Shown here: piece after piece, positions 54,501 to 62,004 of the stretch | Position numbering within the stretch: the stretch's first letter is position 1 | How the letters are laid out: every line of letters starts with the position of its first letter | Origin: Psoroptes ovis | Taxonomy: Eukaryota > Arthropoda > Arachnida > Sarcoptiformes > Psoroptidae | Assembly: GCA_002943765.1 (NCBI GenBank) | Contig: PQWQ01000015.1 | Location: 682,001-746,000, forward strand | Direction: 5' to 3' | Length of the DNA: 64,000 bases | Notes under the pieces: model-generated | Database searches by the model: none | What the model was told of the DNA's origin: nothing | What the model saw: only the letters and a program-made list of their open reading frames with translations | Program-made: the position numbers and the translations under genes

Positions 54501-55197
54501 ACCATCACCACCGCGTGGTCCATCATCGTCATCAACTTATTCGGCGGCATATGGTATTCTAAACAACAATAATTCTCATTCTAATGAAAATATAAAACAA
54601 TTACAATCAATGGCACCGATTTCAAATACAAGTCGAATGCCAGTCAAAACATCAAGTCGTAACAGCTCGTTGCGAGATTTACAAAATCATCGACATTTCA
54701 AAACGTATCAGCCAAGTCCATTAGCGTATGAACCGGCTACAGTTCTAAGAAGTCATGAAATGATACGTAAACAAATAACGCCAGAAATCGAATTGAATCA
54801 AACGATCTCATCAAATTCATCACCATCAATCAATACATTACCACTTGATCATCAACACCGATCATTACATTTTGAGCCAATGGCAGAAAATAATTCGAAT
54901 AAATTACAAATTTCACAACCCGAAAAGCCACCATTGAGGCGACAAAAATCAGATCCTCCACCGCAACAATCGCAAGAGCAACCACCACCATTACCACCAA
55001 AAATTAACACTACAATCATACAAGCAAACACTACAAATATTAACAATGTATGTCCACCAAGGCCACCACCAAGAGCAACAATATCATTGAATCGTAATCA
55101 TGAATCAACAGGTGATAATGATGATAACAACAATAAAGATTGTAATCAAAAACAAATAAATCCAAATGATAATAATAATAATAATAATTCTAGTTAA
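18391..55197 (+). CDS. loco: Loco/RGS12-type regulator of G-protein signalling (whole gene model)
   Basis: GTPase-activating protein for G-alpha-i/o. Exons: 18391-18571, 22384-24044, 26427-27018, 33378-35134, 51848-52297, 52366-52452, 52526-52672, 52769-53755, 53815-55197. Every junction has GT..AG ends and a matching phase; the total is 7,245 nt, 2,414 residues. Domain order is PDZ (about 41-120), probable PTB (about 630-820), RGS (about 1525-1655), tandem Ras-binding domains (about 1900-2045) and a degenerate GoLoco. This is the architecture of vertebrate RGS12 and Drosophila loco, which act in glial development and asymmetric division. Long Ser, His, Asn, Gln and Thr runs fill the linkers. 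Intron 4 is 16.7 kb and contains other genes and a retrotransposon, so two separate genes (PDZ-PTB and RGS-RBD) cannot be excluded without transcripts. AATAAA is at 55288. Confidence 0.75.
18572..22383. other. loco intron 1
   Basis: A 3.8-kb intron, very AT-rich, with TTATT and ATT microsatellites. I see no second gene: the 123-residue minus-strand ORF at 21094-21465 has no recognisable domain. Confidence 0.6.
24045..26426. other. loco intron 2
   Basis: A 2.4-kb intron beginning GTATGT. It contains (ATT)n near 24050, (CATT)n near 24195, (ATG)n near 25880 and (GAAT)n near 26090. No supported gene, although an extra small coding exon for the N-terminal edge of the PTB domain could be hidden here. 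Confidence 0.5.
26427..27018 (+). other. loco: loco exon 3: probable PTB domain
   Basis: Open frame starting after AATAG and ending CCCG|GTAAGT, in the phase required by exon 2 and exon 4. It contains an alternating hydrophobic pattern (LLIAIYPCELYIYN, FQLIIHDI, FIRIFIMKISANRW) expected for the beta-sandwich of a phosphotyrosine-binding domain at this place in RGS12/loco proteins. The closing helix continues in exon 4 (CEPILRTIYTLYRRH). Asn/Asp insertions have lengthened the loops. The acceptor is weak (poor pyrimidine tract), so the exact start is uncertain. Confidence 0.55.
30101..30136 (+). repeat. (A)36 homopolymer
   Basis: Longest A run in the window, in loco intron 3. No retroposed body or flanking duplication is visible around it. 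Confidence 0.8.
32410..32441 (+). repeat. (T)32 homopolymer
   Basis: Longest T run in the window, preceded by another seven T; in loco intron 3. Confidence 0.8.
33378..35134 (+). other. loco: loco exon 4: PTB end and disordered linker
   Basis: Long open frame of 585 codons. It begins with the probable C-terminal PTB helix (CEPILRTIYTLYRRH) and continues as a Ser/Asn/Gln-rich linker with short conserved-looking islands such as NVRQTAERYLLYQIQQQYYN, a possible helix. It ends at a codon boundary, CCACAG|GTAGGC. The next in-phase acceptor found is at 51847, so the following intron is unusually long. Confidence 0.65.
35135..36496. other. loco intron 4, part upstream of the retrotransposon
   Basis: Non-coding on the plus strand, with an (AAT)n microsatellite at about 36017-36050. 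At 36338-36496 the minus strand is open and forms the 3' half of the interrupted ORF described separately. Confidence 0.55.
36017..36050 (+). repeat. (AAT)n microsatellite
   Basis: About 11 AAT units, roughly 450 bp upstream of the retrotransposon. Confidence 0.8.
36497..36512. repeat. Target site duplication, left copy
   Basis: ATGTGATGCTTTTTGT, identical to 41138-41153 on the other side of the retrotransposon. The outermost AT may belong to the element's TTA tail, so the duplication is 14-16 bp. Confidence 0.9.
36755..37927 (+). CDS. Retrotransposon ORF1, gag-like zinc-knuckle protein
   Basis: 390-residue nucleic-acid-binding protein from the ATG at 36755; the frame also opens at a TTG 15 nt upstream, but ATG is the likely start. 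The N-terminus is Lys/Gln/Pro-rich. A middle folded region (residues about 150-300) resembles the RNA-recognition-like part of LINE gag proteins. The C-terminus has three Cys/His knuckles: CQKCFKFNHRTKEC, CKTCGQEKHNNHEC and a CVNC...H...C variant. Such proteins coat the element RNA into an RNP. The stop lies 34 nt before the ORF2 start and in a different frame, which suggests termination-reinitiation or internal entry. Confidence 0.88.
   Translation: MAKQQKQQNKQTPSPYPKPCTPIPPSTEQTHKSANNIDSELENLQNNLPEIAKYDLGKCCDTLDLFQKINDKRSVSKYLDIIAAISITLRSLDTSNGLLKTINNSISELKTSITRPQATYAQIAKQTPQTITQHQEIKEKEKTIIIKPKDNIPPQAIENEVKNAIKNSNNKIKINNITNKKRCMIVKIPHDDKSANELTNTINNSDLTKNICSAYTAKMKDPTITIKNISADTDLNTLIQQITNNNEELSDLKDEMKILFQLKRGNNVNRHINIVMRVSPRVFHIIDTKLNNLIYLDFQCCEVQLKLLVNQCQKCFKFNHRTKECTNTTQCKTCGQEKHNNHECSTTPSCVNCKNTIRFHNNTTHAPNTTACPIYQMQLEKLRDQTQLHP
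37962..41003 (+). CDS. Retrotransposon ORF2, endonuclease-reverse transcriptase
   Basis: 1,013 residues. The N-terminal APE-type endonuclease shows QEP, IITGDFNARHPLW, GSSIIDITLTN and a terminal FDHV motif. The reverse transcriptase shows KSPGPD, the finger motif NYRPISLLSNIGKILEKI, HGFTKHKST, motif A LSIDYTGAFDNA, motif B KGCPQGSPLSP, motif C FAYADD and motif E ILGITFA. Near the end is a Cys/His cluster (CTCTNTTQDPTHLLLHC) typical of Jockey/R1-type ORF2. No RNase H domain is visible. All catalytic motifs are intact and no stop or frameshift interrupts the frame, so the protein could be functional in target-primed reverse transcription. Confidence 0.93.
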   Translation: MEQTQYTINFLQQNLRKSLIATKELIQQTNLNTPHIILIQEPYTANTNKVLGFPLNITKYHTTDKTPNAAIIITQNNLLTKFLTEFSNSNITTIQIQLQDTTLIVTNAYIKPNTFNVEDIDIISKILTTFKNLPIIITGDFNARHPLWKDSLTNQHGTQLANLINHFELVIHNNNQPTCIRPNGSSIIDITLTNSKATYNLIDWNSARNTNTIFDHVCITFSFSTKHIIPTNIPNSTKKFDEKRADWTSFNNYFNPNTIQLLNREITDIKTTSELDSLASNLTNLIKEAAYHSIPTRKHNTYNMRTPWWDDELKLMQITVRNYRNLYQHEKNPQIKSIKFLEYKKYRNKYVKTIYKKKQQSWREFLEQAHSNDTWGNTYKIIKSTISPRSYKLPILENKSHHQNKDIINNILDTLFPNDTSTLQHQQLPSSIHVNNQIIITEEMVKSHIENSNNKKSPGPDFITNLMLKQIKDTITPSLTLLFNKCITLGHFPTCWKHAALIIIPKPNKTDYDNPKNYRPISLLSNIGKILEKIIQKLMQNYMITHDIINPNQHGFTKHKSTITALQNITENIIHNKQHTLTSVLSIDYTGAFDNANWAIITNNMNNYNFPTQLTRIIQSFLSNRTITFKHNNTSTGKTLTKGCPQGSPLSPTLWNLVINPLLNKFNVPNAQIFAYADDLTIICSGTNTETLHHTIQSSLTLVHEWSLENQLQINTLKTNILHFHKKHLNTPISLNNNTIEIVNQTKILGITFANHPHKNKINFSTHIHNTATKANKLKNTIIHFCKNTYGINTQKRKNIYKGLIRPILTYGSEIWSEHINKKHWSTLDSIEHQTLKNTIMAFKTVSKATTTILTQIEPLHTNIKIKNLKHQHRTNTDPNIHLEQDITLETQIQNIKQESLHNTYQNCNENFKSFFPTYRIPKYIKTNFYTTQFFTGHGHFTSYLHRINRSNTNTCTCTNTTQDPTHLLLHCPHYTNIKTQLYLHNITSLNQFTQNKNTYTRFKNYVNTFTIH
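41082..41096 (+). repeat. Hairpin in retrotransposon 3' UTR
   Basis: TATCC-GAATA-GGATA, a 5-bp stem with a 5-nt loop, about 15 nt before the (TTA)n tail. In LINEs such 3' hairpins can be what the reverse transcriptase recognises; that role here is inference. Confidence 0.4.
41138..41153. repeat. Target site duplication, right copy
   Basis: Same 16 bases as 36497-36512, directly after the (TTA)n tail. Confidence 0.9.
41154..45131. other. loco intron 4, part between retrotransposon and UGT genes
   Basis: About 4 kb of AT-rich DNA. The first 100 bp contain the 5' half of the interrupted minus-strand ORF. The rest shows AAT/TTA repeats (44213-44232, 44447-44467) and T-runs, but no supported gene until the UGT promoter. 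Confidence 0.55.
45036..45044 (+). promoter_or_regulatory. TATA-box candidate for the first UGT gene
   Basis: TATATAAAA about 90 bp upstream of the ATG at 45132. Its distance suits a transcription start near 45065-45075 with a short leader. In AT-rich DNA such strings are frequent, so this is tentative. Confidence 0.35.
45132..46553 (+). CDS. UDP-glycosyltransferase (mite bacterial-like type), intronless
   Basis: 473-residue GT1-family enzyme expected to transfer a sugar from a UDP-sugar to small lipophilic acceptors, i.e. detoxification or secondary metabolite conjugation. The acceptor-side His is in DCVGHINACIGLAQ (His34). The UGT signature is at residues about 369-400 (THGGNNTITETFSFGKPMLV, then MPLFGDQFDNAQ). 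There is no N-terminal signal peptide and no C-terminal transmembrane anchor, so it should be cytosolic, unlike typical animal UGTs. This matches the mite UGT group thought to derive from bacteria, known from spider mites. It is a single exon in the sense orientation inside loco intron 4, 159 bp upstream of a close paralogue. Confidence 0.9.
   Translation: MSLSLATTEVSSIADNNIDKKLKIFFYTIDCVGHINACIGLAQSFHQRGHQIYFLDTKNFSGLFEKYGFNEILLDIDINIDKNDEKNVRKIIDENNHPIKDVKINNMVVESDLLSGKSSYEQLDAFDRNKNKEICEAMYQDVKNVHEQLRMIINDEKPDLIIVDFALVPPCIAYGKTPWASLWSANPIPIFRSNDLPPFTSGYPTNDRKDWKKFQDKFDQTIEPSIQYYQNLLNKEFGGPTINFKEFFIISPHVVIYGYPEELDYSDIVQLPENFIRVDAFCRQTIEKFEIPENEFTIEPDDKLIYLSMGSIGSSSIPLMSKIVQTLAKTPYKYIVSKGQYHEQLELPSNMWGRGFLPQTNVIPLVDMVITHGGNNTITETFSFGKPMLVMPLFGDQFDNAQRIQEKGFGYRMSSHHYNDNELIEMIDKILNDSQMIEKCRKASKRMINSNSKQIACQKIEKILQKYGNSIFD
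46713..48130 (+). CDS. UDP-glycosyltransferase paralogue with one small intron
   Basis: Two exons, 46713-47259 and 47316-48130, with a 56-bp intron (TCTG|GTATGT ... AAATCAG|GATAT), giving 453 residues. Without splicing the frame stops just inside the intron; with it the text reads MMSGYPTYNRDGW, parallel to TSGYPTNDRKDW in the neighbour. His17 (GIGHMNACIGLAQ) and the signature THGGNNTITEAFSFGKPMLV are conserved. The ATG at 46713 is chosen because it aligns with the neighbour's conserved start region; the in-frame upstream stretch has only a GTG. No signal peptide or membrane anchor. It is clearly a tandem duplicate of the preceding gene; AATAAA is at 48172. Confidence 0.88.
48131..50376. other. 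loco intron 4, part downstream of the UGT genes
   Basis: About 2.2 kb of AT-rich DNA with the UGT polyadenylation signal at 48172 and A/T homopolymers. A T22 run ends a few bases before the ATG at 50377. No gene is supported; it may hold an alternative promoter for the RGS half of loco. Confidence 0.5.
50377..51204 (+). CDS. Cysteine-string ORF, possible alternative first exon of loco
   Basis: 275-codon ORF beginning MVNNENPRRNIFFRICCCCC with six Cys at residues 16-20 and 22, flanked by Arg: a pattern seen in palmitoylated membrane-anchored proteins, including the RGS19/RGS20 group. The remainder is Gln, Asn, Ser and His-rich, like loco linkers. It lies 0.6 kb before the exon that starts the RGS domain. 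Donor candidates at 51139 (ATG|GTGATT) and 51151 (ATG|GTCGAA) both end at a codon boundary and would join in phase to 51848. An alternative N-terminus for a short RGS-RBD isoform is therefore plausible. It could also be a stand-alone gene ending at 51204. No close relative is recognised. Confidence 0.5.
   Translation: MVNNENPRRNIFFRICCCCCNCLRSRPFTFTIDDDDHDHDQKQQQRQQPEENFQLKSHEKNLDHSNEISSINTAAAAAVTNEEMKINFHFPIDNNENYVDNNNNNTSSFVLSSSSLRKMNEKRKNFSLKSTSSLKLLNVNTDSMIDYRKQQMKQMQQQRKYNNNYCKDCNEIKSRTRNSSIMISMLKKHNNNENDNNGFHHHFHHHHFHHHHFHHHPHQHRQQQQQQQQHSNFSAKFNDNFKSWTMDNRQIMKMVIKMVEKEIVQNKKKNIFKNK
51205..51847. other. End of loco intron 4
   Basis: Holds a (TTA)n microsatellite at about 51508-51547 and an A run near 51666-51684, and ends in the acceptor AAAATCAG at 51847. 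Confidence 0.6.
51508..51547 (+). repeat. (TTA)n microsatellite
   Basis: About 13 TTA units. The same motif forms the 3' tail of the retrotransposon, but no element body precedes it here. Confidence 0.8.
51848..55197 (+). CDS. loco: loco exons 5-9: RGS, tandem Ras-binding domains, degenerate GoLoco
   Basis: Five exons separated by introns of 59-96 bp. The RGS domain spans four of them: WASDFDILLSDPIGIKAFT, DFLRKEFSYENLQFFLTVQEF (with the G-alpha-contacting Glu-Asn), KSHKIYEKFLAVSAPEPVNV, and SYVRFLKSDIYEKC. The Ras-binding pair follows: LLRIVFPDRSQTVV...TINNLLKKLFEKR, then VIFRIEFPSQDIIGVKTRPT. A GoLoco-like stretch DMFFRELMKNAHTVPSPPRG lies near 54460, and Pro-rich SH3-type motifs (PPPLPPK, PPRPPPR) near the end. 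This half accelerates GTP hydrolysis on G-alpha-i/o and links to Ras/Rap. If two genes exist in the locus, this is the RGS14-like one and the cysteine-string ORF is its first exon. Confidence 0.88.
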
Positions 55198-56291
55198 AAA
55201 TTTTATCAAGTCTTTTATTTTTTTTTTGTTCAAATATGAATAGAGAATCATGTAAATTTTTTGTCATTAGATTATATTATGATTTGAAATAAACATTTTA
55301 AAAATATTGTTAGATAAGAATATTTTTCTTTATTGTTACCATGAAAAAAAAATTTATTCCTAATAAATCTATTGTTTTAATTGAAATTTAATTGTGAAAA
55401 TTATGTATTTAAAACAAATTCCATTCTTTAATGATTTTCGTTCTGAGAAAATAATTTCCAATTGAATAATGATTGAACAAACAAACAAAAAATATTCACT
55501 TATAGACTAATTATTTTTATTCTGTTGAAAATTATTCTTCTTAAGTTAAATTTAAAATAAAATAAAAATTTAATTTCGAAAATTATGGATGATTTCTTCT
55601 TATAATCGTTGTTGGAATCATTCGTAAAATAGTTTTTTGTTTCTTTTGCCAATTAAAAAAAAAATAGTAAAAAATTCATCCATGATCTTTGATATTCATT
55701 CATTCATAGCATTTTCAAGGATAACATCATTCATTCATTCATTACTAATTGATTTATTCCAATATTTGAATTGATTGATAGATGAATTTTATGAATTTCT
55801 CTTGCCTTGATAATAATAATAATAATTTCATCAATACATATTTCTCTCTCAATTTTTATCACACTTATTCTTCATTTATTTGACAGTGGCTAGGCTATTT
55901 TTTTCAAACATTTTCAATTTGAAGAAACATCAAATATGATACAAAAAGAAATGATATAACAAGACAAATTTTATCAAATATTACATCTTTTTATTTTACA
56001 TCACGCATAATAATGATTTGAAAATGATCACAATTTATGTTTGAATAGTAAGAAAATAAAAAGAAATTAGAGCGTGTATCGGACACTTTACATTATGATT
56101 ATTATTTTCACTGTTCAATCAGTTTCGATTCGACATTCGACCTAATTTGTTCATAAAAAAATAAAATGAAAATATTAATGACATTTTTTTTCTATGCCAT
56201 TTGAATAATTGATACTATTGATGCATTATATAATATTAGAAACAACAACAGCAACAACAACAACATCGATAATTGCCATAACAATTCTACA
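55198..56291. other. Intergenic between loco and the acyltransferase
   Basis: Contains the loco polyadenylation signal AATAAA at 55288-55293 and a TATA-like TATATAAT at 56227-56234, about 60 bp before the next ATG. The rest is AT-rich, with CATT repeats and no ORF of note. Confidence 0.6.
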
Positions 56292-59081
56292 ATGTATTAT
56301 CATGATAAATTCTTCGAATTCCTCATCATCTTCTTTATCTTAATTATTTCATGTAGCTTTTCATTGAATAATAATATCGATTATAATTATGCTATCAAAG
56401 ATGACATCATTATCAATGAGAATAATGATTACCTTTGGCAATCATTATTTAATGTAACAAATGATGACTTTTTACAGCAAATATTGCCTAAAACATTTAT
56501 CAATAATGAAAATCACGTAATAATAAATAATAATATCAGCTTAAAATGTCAAAATGATTTGCGATTAGCAATCGAATCTGTGAGATATTATCGTGAAATA
56601 TGGCCGATAAAATTATTCAATTCATGGTCAAAATCTTTATTACCATCTGGTATGTTCATGGGTACACTAACAGATTATGGCGATTATGATCAATGTATGA
56701 GCATAATTGATGATCAGGAATCTAATCAATCATCTATCATTATACCACAATATTGTTTGATTGATATGGCAATACCGATGCCAAAGCCTTATGTTAAACC
56801 GCATAATTATTTTCATCTTACTGCTAATATTATACCAGAAAAAGATTTTTTCAATAAGAAAAGCATCGATCTTCATAATATCCTCATCAATAACAACAAC
56901 AATGACAGTCATCATAATTTATCTTCATTGATTAATCGAATAATTTTGGCATCAAATCCAACTATTTATGAATATTTATATTCAGTATCCTCGAATTTTT
57001 ATTATTCATTTATACGTCGCGGTATTTGTCTGCCAAAATCATGTACAGAAAATGATTTGAATTTGATTATACAAAAAGATTTCGGATTAGAATATGGCTT
57101 ACAATTAAAATCATTTCAATGTACAATAAAATCAATGGAAAAATGGCGGCCAAATTCAATACAAATATTATCATTAATAATTATTGGTTCTATATTGGTT
57201 GTTACAATAATAGCAACAATTTATGATTTCATAAGCATTAAAAAAGATGAAAAAATTTTGCTTTGGTTTTCAATTAAATCGAATGCAAAAAAATTATTAT
57301 ATTCAAATACAGATGATGAACACTTTAATTGTGTTCATGGATTAAAGTTTCTATCAATATCATGGATTGTTGTTGTACATACATTAGCATGGATAGATTT
57401 GAATGGATTCAGTAAATTTTAATTTGTTTTTTTATTATTATTTAATTTTTTAAAACTAATTTACATAATCATGTTTGCTATTTTTATTTTACCCTTATTC
57501 ATTAACCAATTTAGAGAATTCTTTTCGTATGAAGTATTTTTTATCAACATTCTATCTTCAGCCATTGTTGAAAGGATTTTTTGCTGTCGAAACGTTTTTC
57601 TATCTAAGGTAATTGAATTTTGCATCGAATTTAAATATGCTTCCTTATTATTTATTTGTTGATTGTATTTATTTTTATCTATTTTTTTTATTGACTATTC
57701 AAAATTCAAAGTGGAATGTTGACATCTTATAGTGTATTGAAATATACCAATTGTAATTATAAAAATTTGAATAAATTCACATATCTACTTTTACGATATT
57801 TTCGTCTTACACCACAATTATTATTATACATGCTGCTGTTAACACTGCTACCACCAATGTTTGATGGACCAATTTGGTCATCATTAATGTCATCATTGAT
57901 GAATCAATGTTCAAAAACATGGTGGTATAATTTAGTTTATATTCAAAATTTAATTAATACAGATCAAATGGTATGATTCATTAATTTTATTCGAATGTAA
58001 AAAAAGGATTATTTTAAAATTAATTATAACTTTTCAAAAGTGTGGCCTACACACTTGGTACTTAGCTGCTGATATGCAATTACATTGGTTCTCTCTGATA
58101 CCGGTCATTTGGATTATTAAAAATAAACATGTCGGTGTATTGTTAGTTAAATTGATCATTACTTTTTCGGTCATTCTGACTAGTTTTCATATTTATTCAG
58201 AAAATTTACCACCAGGTGGTATTGTAACCACGCAAAGGTTTGAATTTGAATTTATTTCTTATTGATAATTCTAATCATTTCTGCCTATAATTTCAGTGAT
58301 ATGCTGGAAGATGATCGCAGACCGGGTGCATTTACTGACATATTTTTCAAGCCATGGAGTAATGCATACATTTTCTTTATTGGATTCTTATTTGGTTTTC
58401 ATTTATTTGATTCGAAATTTATTTACAATTTTTGTTGGACAAAGGTTTATATGATTGATTTGATAATTTATCCAATTATAATATATTTTTCAATCACAAT
58501 AGACAAAAATGATTGCTTGTTGGTTGTTGATAATATATTCATATTTATTCAGCATATACAGCACAATTCCATGGTTATATGGACGACCATATAATCGATT
58601 ATTATCATCCATAACTTATCCATTGAATCGTTTGATATGGTCTTTGATGTTAACATTATTAATATTTCAATGTATCACACGACCAAAATCATTAATCACA
58701 CGTATATTTTCATGGAAAGTCTTTCGTCCATTGTCACGTATTACATTTTCTGTTTATTTAACCCATGCGTTGGTATTATATGTCGCTATTGGAAGTCGTC
58801 ACAATTTAATCGATTTGTCGATCACATCGCTAACATTTTTATGTTCATCAACATTACTATTATCAGTTACGATCGGTTTTATATTCACAATATTATTTGA
58901 AAGCCCGATTGTCAATTTATTTAGTTATATAAAACATGACGTATTACGACGAATACAAATTCAAAATAGTGATAATAATCATAATGTTATTATTATCAAT
59001 GATAATTATAAAAATGATGAACTAAAACACCCGATACAATCAGCGATACATCTTCGAATAAATAATGTATCAAATGCTTAA
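56292..59081 (+). CDS. NRF-6-type membrane acyltransferase 3
   Basis: Nose-resistant-to-fluoxetine family protein; such proteins are multi-pass membrane acyltransferases implicated in lipid or drug transport across epithelia. Six exons: 56292-57411, 57515-57608, 57712-57970, 58041-58237, 58297-58444, 58503-59081; all phases join, giving 798 residues. A signal peptide (LIIFFILIISCSFS) leads into the Cys-containing luminal NRF domain (PSGMFMGTLTDYGDYDQC, QYCLIDMAIP, RRGICLPKSCTENDL). The acyltransferase 3 membrane part has CVHGLKFLSISWIVVVHTLA with the conserved His, FFAVETFFYLSG across the exon 2-3 junction, and a final set of membrane helices. The donor for exon 1 gives FKNSFRMKYFLS, which fits the family better than reading on to the stop at 57422. 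Confidence 0.88.
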
Positions 59082-60199
59082 TTTAGCTTGTTCAATTTTT
59101 CCAAATATTTGTATTCCATTTTCCTTCTTTTTCATTTTGAACATTAGAATTCATTCAACCATATTCGAACATTACACATATAAACACAATCAGGAAAAAT
59201 TATAATCTTCATATCACAATGAAATCACTAATTTTAAAATTTGAAAAAATTTTGAAAACATGCAAATATAATGGTAAAAACATTGACAAATGATGACACG
59301 TAAAAAAAAGAAGAGTAACGATCTACATTTTCAATAGACAATGAAATGAAATTTGAACAAGATGATATAATAGAAAAAAAAACACATTGTAAAACATTGA
59401 ACAATTCAATCCAATTCAAATTGATTTGATTTCATCTTTTTTATTTTTTGTCATTTCTGCACGAAATATTATATTTGCTAAGCACATAAAAAAATAAATA
59501 AATCAACAGAAGAAATAATAATAAACAAATAAAATATTGACAATATTGTTTGTTTGTTTGTTGTAGAAAATGGAAAAAATAAAAATAAAATAAATGTTTG
59601 ATGAAAATGAAAAGATAAATAAATTATATTGTGACAATATATTTTATTTCTTTGATAGCAGTCATTCATTCATTGTTTATTCAAGAAAAAATTTTAAACA
59701 ATATTTTTTTTTTTGCTGGCTGCTTTTTTACCATTATAACCGAATGTGTTTGCCAGTTAGAATATTACTTTATTGTTGCTTTTGCTTTTTTTTCATCAAT
59801 TGAATGTATTATTTATCAAATATTAATTCAAGTTCATTCAATTGTTCAACAATACTTGTTTCATTTTGTTGTTGTTATTGTTACTAATGTTGTTGTTGTT
59901 ATAAGGATGTTGTTCCGACGTTTTTTTTTTTTTTTTTTTTTTTTTTGTTTTGTCTTGTTTGTTGATATGCCAGAAGTGGAGGAGAAAAGCACATAGATTT
60001 CAATTTATGATTCTTATCTAAAAGTGAAAAAGTCTGCGTTTCAATTTTTCTTCAACTTTTCTTGTGAACAAAACAAAATAGAAAAATTTACAATTTCAAA
60101 TATTTTCCATTTTCTTACTTTTTCTCTCAATTTTTTTTTTTTTTTATTATTCACCTGAATCAAATTAAATTCAAAAAAAAAAGTTTTTTTTTGTATTCA

Positions 60200-60241
60200 T
60201 TTTTCATTGGAAATATTTTAAATTTTTTTTCCAATGAAAAA
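60200..60241. repeat. 14-bp inverted repeat
   Basis: TTTTTCATTGGAAA and its exact reverse complement TTTCCAATGAAAAA separated by 14 nt of A/T. Non-coding; possibly a foldback or terminator-like hairpin. Confidence 0.6.
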
Positions 60242-61746
60242 ATTTTAAAATATTTAAATGTTATTTTTTTTTAAAATTTTTACTTTGTACGATTAAACTT
60301 TATTCAACCATTTTTTTTCTTGGAAAAAATAAATATTAAATCAAAAATAACCAACAAACACTACTTTGAATTGTGCGCTTTTCGATGCATAAATTCAGCG
60401 TAGACATAAACACACACACGAACATTATTTATTCAAATAAGTTTTAAAAAAAAGCACTAAGAGTCATGGTTAAAACAAAACAAAACAAAAAAAAACAAAG
60501 GAAAAAAAACAGAAAAATTTAATGAATAAATTATTTAAAATTTTCAATATTTTATTTTTTCATTCTTATATTTCTCTTCAATTGAAAAATACATTTGATT
60601 CTGTCGAAGCAAAAATACGAATAATAATAATCGTGTTTCTTATGATTTTCATTTCAACCTCATCTTTTTTCGTCCTATTTTTTTTTTTTTTTTTTTTTTT
60701 GAATATTTATATTTCAAAGAAATTTGATATCATTTCCATATTTTTTTTTCGCTTTCTTTAAATTAAAATGATGAGAAAAAAAAGAAGTCATTTTATAAAT
60801 TGTTCGCTAGGAATTTTAATGAGAATAGTCGAAAAGAATAAGAAGAAAAAAATGCACCGAGAAGAAAAAATATCATCTTTGAAATTGGAAAAATTTTCAT
60901 TTTATCGTATTTCAAAAAGATTAATTCAATTCAATTCAATTCGTTCGTTCATTCAGACAGACAGTCAAATATTTTTGCTTATTTCATTTTATCCATCAAT
61001 GAATTCACGAACGAATAATGGAATTTGTGTTATGGAATTAAAATTTCAATTTTTTTTTCGTTAAATTTCACAGAAAAAATTTGAAAGAATATTTGAAAAA
61101 ATGAAAACCGGCAAATTCAACACAATTCTTAGATAATTTAGTCATCATTATAGTTGTTGTTTAGATTTTTCTACGTGAAATTAGTAATCATTAAATAAAG
61201 CAAAGCATAGCCGAATATTTCCATTATTTTGCTTCATTTTACACCGATGTAAAGAAAACAGAGAAAGGAACTCGCGAATATTATGATTGAAAAATCAAAT
61301 TTAAATTAATCAATGTTGGTCATGTGTGTGTGGAACAAATTAAAAATTTGCAAATTCGATGCGAAAATTCCATAATTCGCCTGAATCTTTTTGGAATGTT
61401 TGAATGGGAACTTAAATTCCCCGTAAATCATTGAATTTAAATTAATTTATAGACGGTTGATTTTGTTTTTATATTTGATTTTTAACCTGACCATTTTTGC
61501 TGTTTGTTTTCGTTATCAAAAATTAACAAAATTAAAATTCCATCATTTTAAATCGTCCAAGCGTTTTAGAAATTTTTTTTTCACCTGCCTAATGAATGAA
61601 TGTTTCACTGTTTTCTTCTTTAAATAGAATCAATTTAAATTTCAAATTCAAATATGAAAAACAAATTTAAACGATTTGATTTTTTAATTAAAAATGTCTG
61701 TGAAATTCAATGAAAAAAAGTTGTTAAATTAACAAAAAAACAAACA

Positions 61747-62004
61747 TCATTTATATTTTTGCGTGGATTTCCACATCATACTTGTATTCATTATATTCAT
61801 TAGATCATTAATAATCTGAAACAAAATTTTGAAATTATTTACCAGTTTTTTTAAAGTGAAAATTAATGAAAAATGAAATTTTTTTCTACAGAGACGAAAG
61901 TCATTTGTAGAGTTATTTGATTCTAACTTAGTATCATTTGTTGTTGGTGATTTTGTCATTCTTCGATCATGCACACTATGTATAATGAAGTTTTCATCGT
62001 TCAC
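61747..62004 (-). CDS. Weak hypothetical ORF, 85 residues
   Basis: Begins MNDENFIIHSVHDRRMTKSP and has a hydrophilic first half with mixed composition, unlike most noise ORFs here. The sequence TTTTGTTTCAG just before its last 22 codons looks like an acceptor, and CTCT|GTAGAA like a donor, but joining them shifts the frame. It could be an exon of a minus-strand gene to the right, or chance. No family is recognised. Confidence 0.2.
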   Translation of the reverse strand: MNDENFIIHSVHDRRMTKSPTTNDTKLESNNSTNDFRLCRKKFHFSLIFTLKKLVNNFKILFQIINDLMNIMNTSMMWKSTQKYK

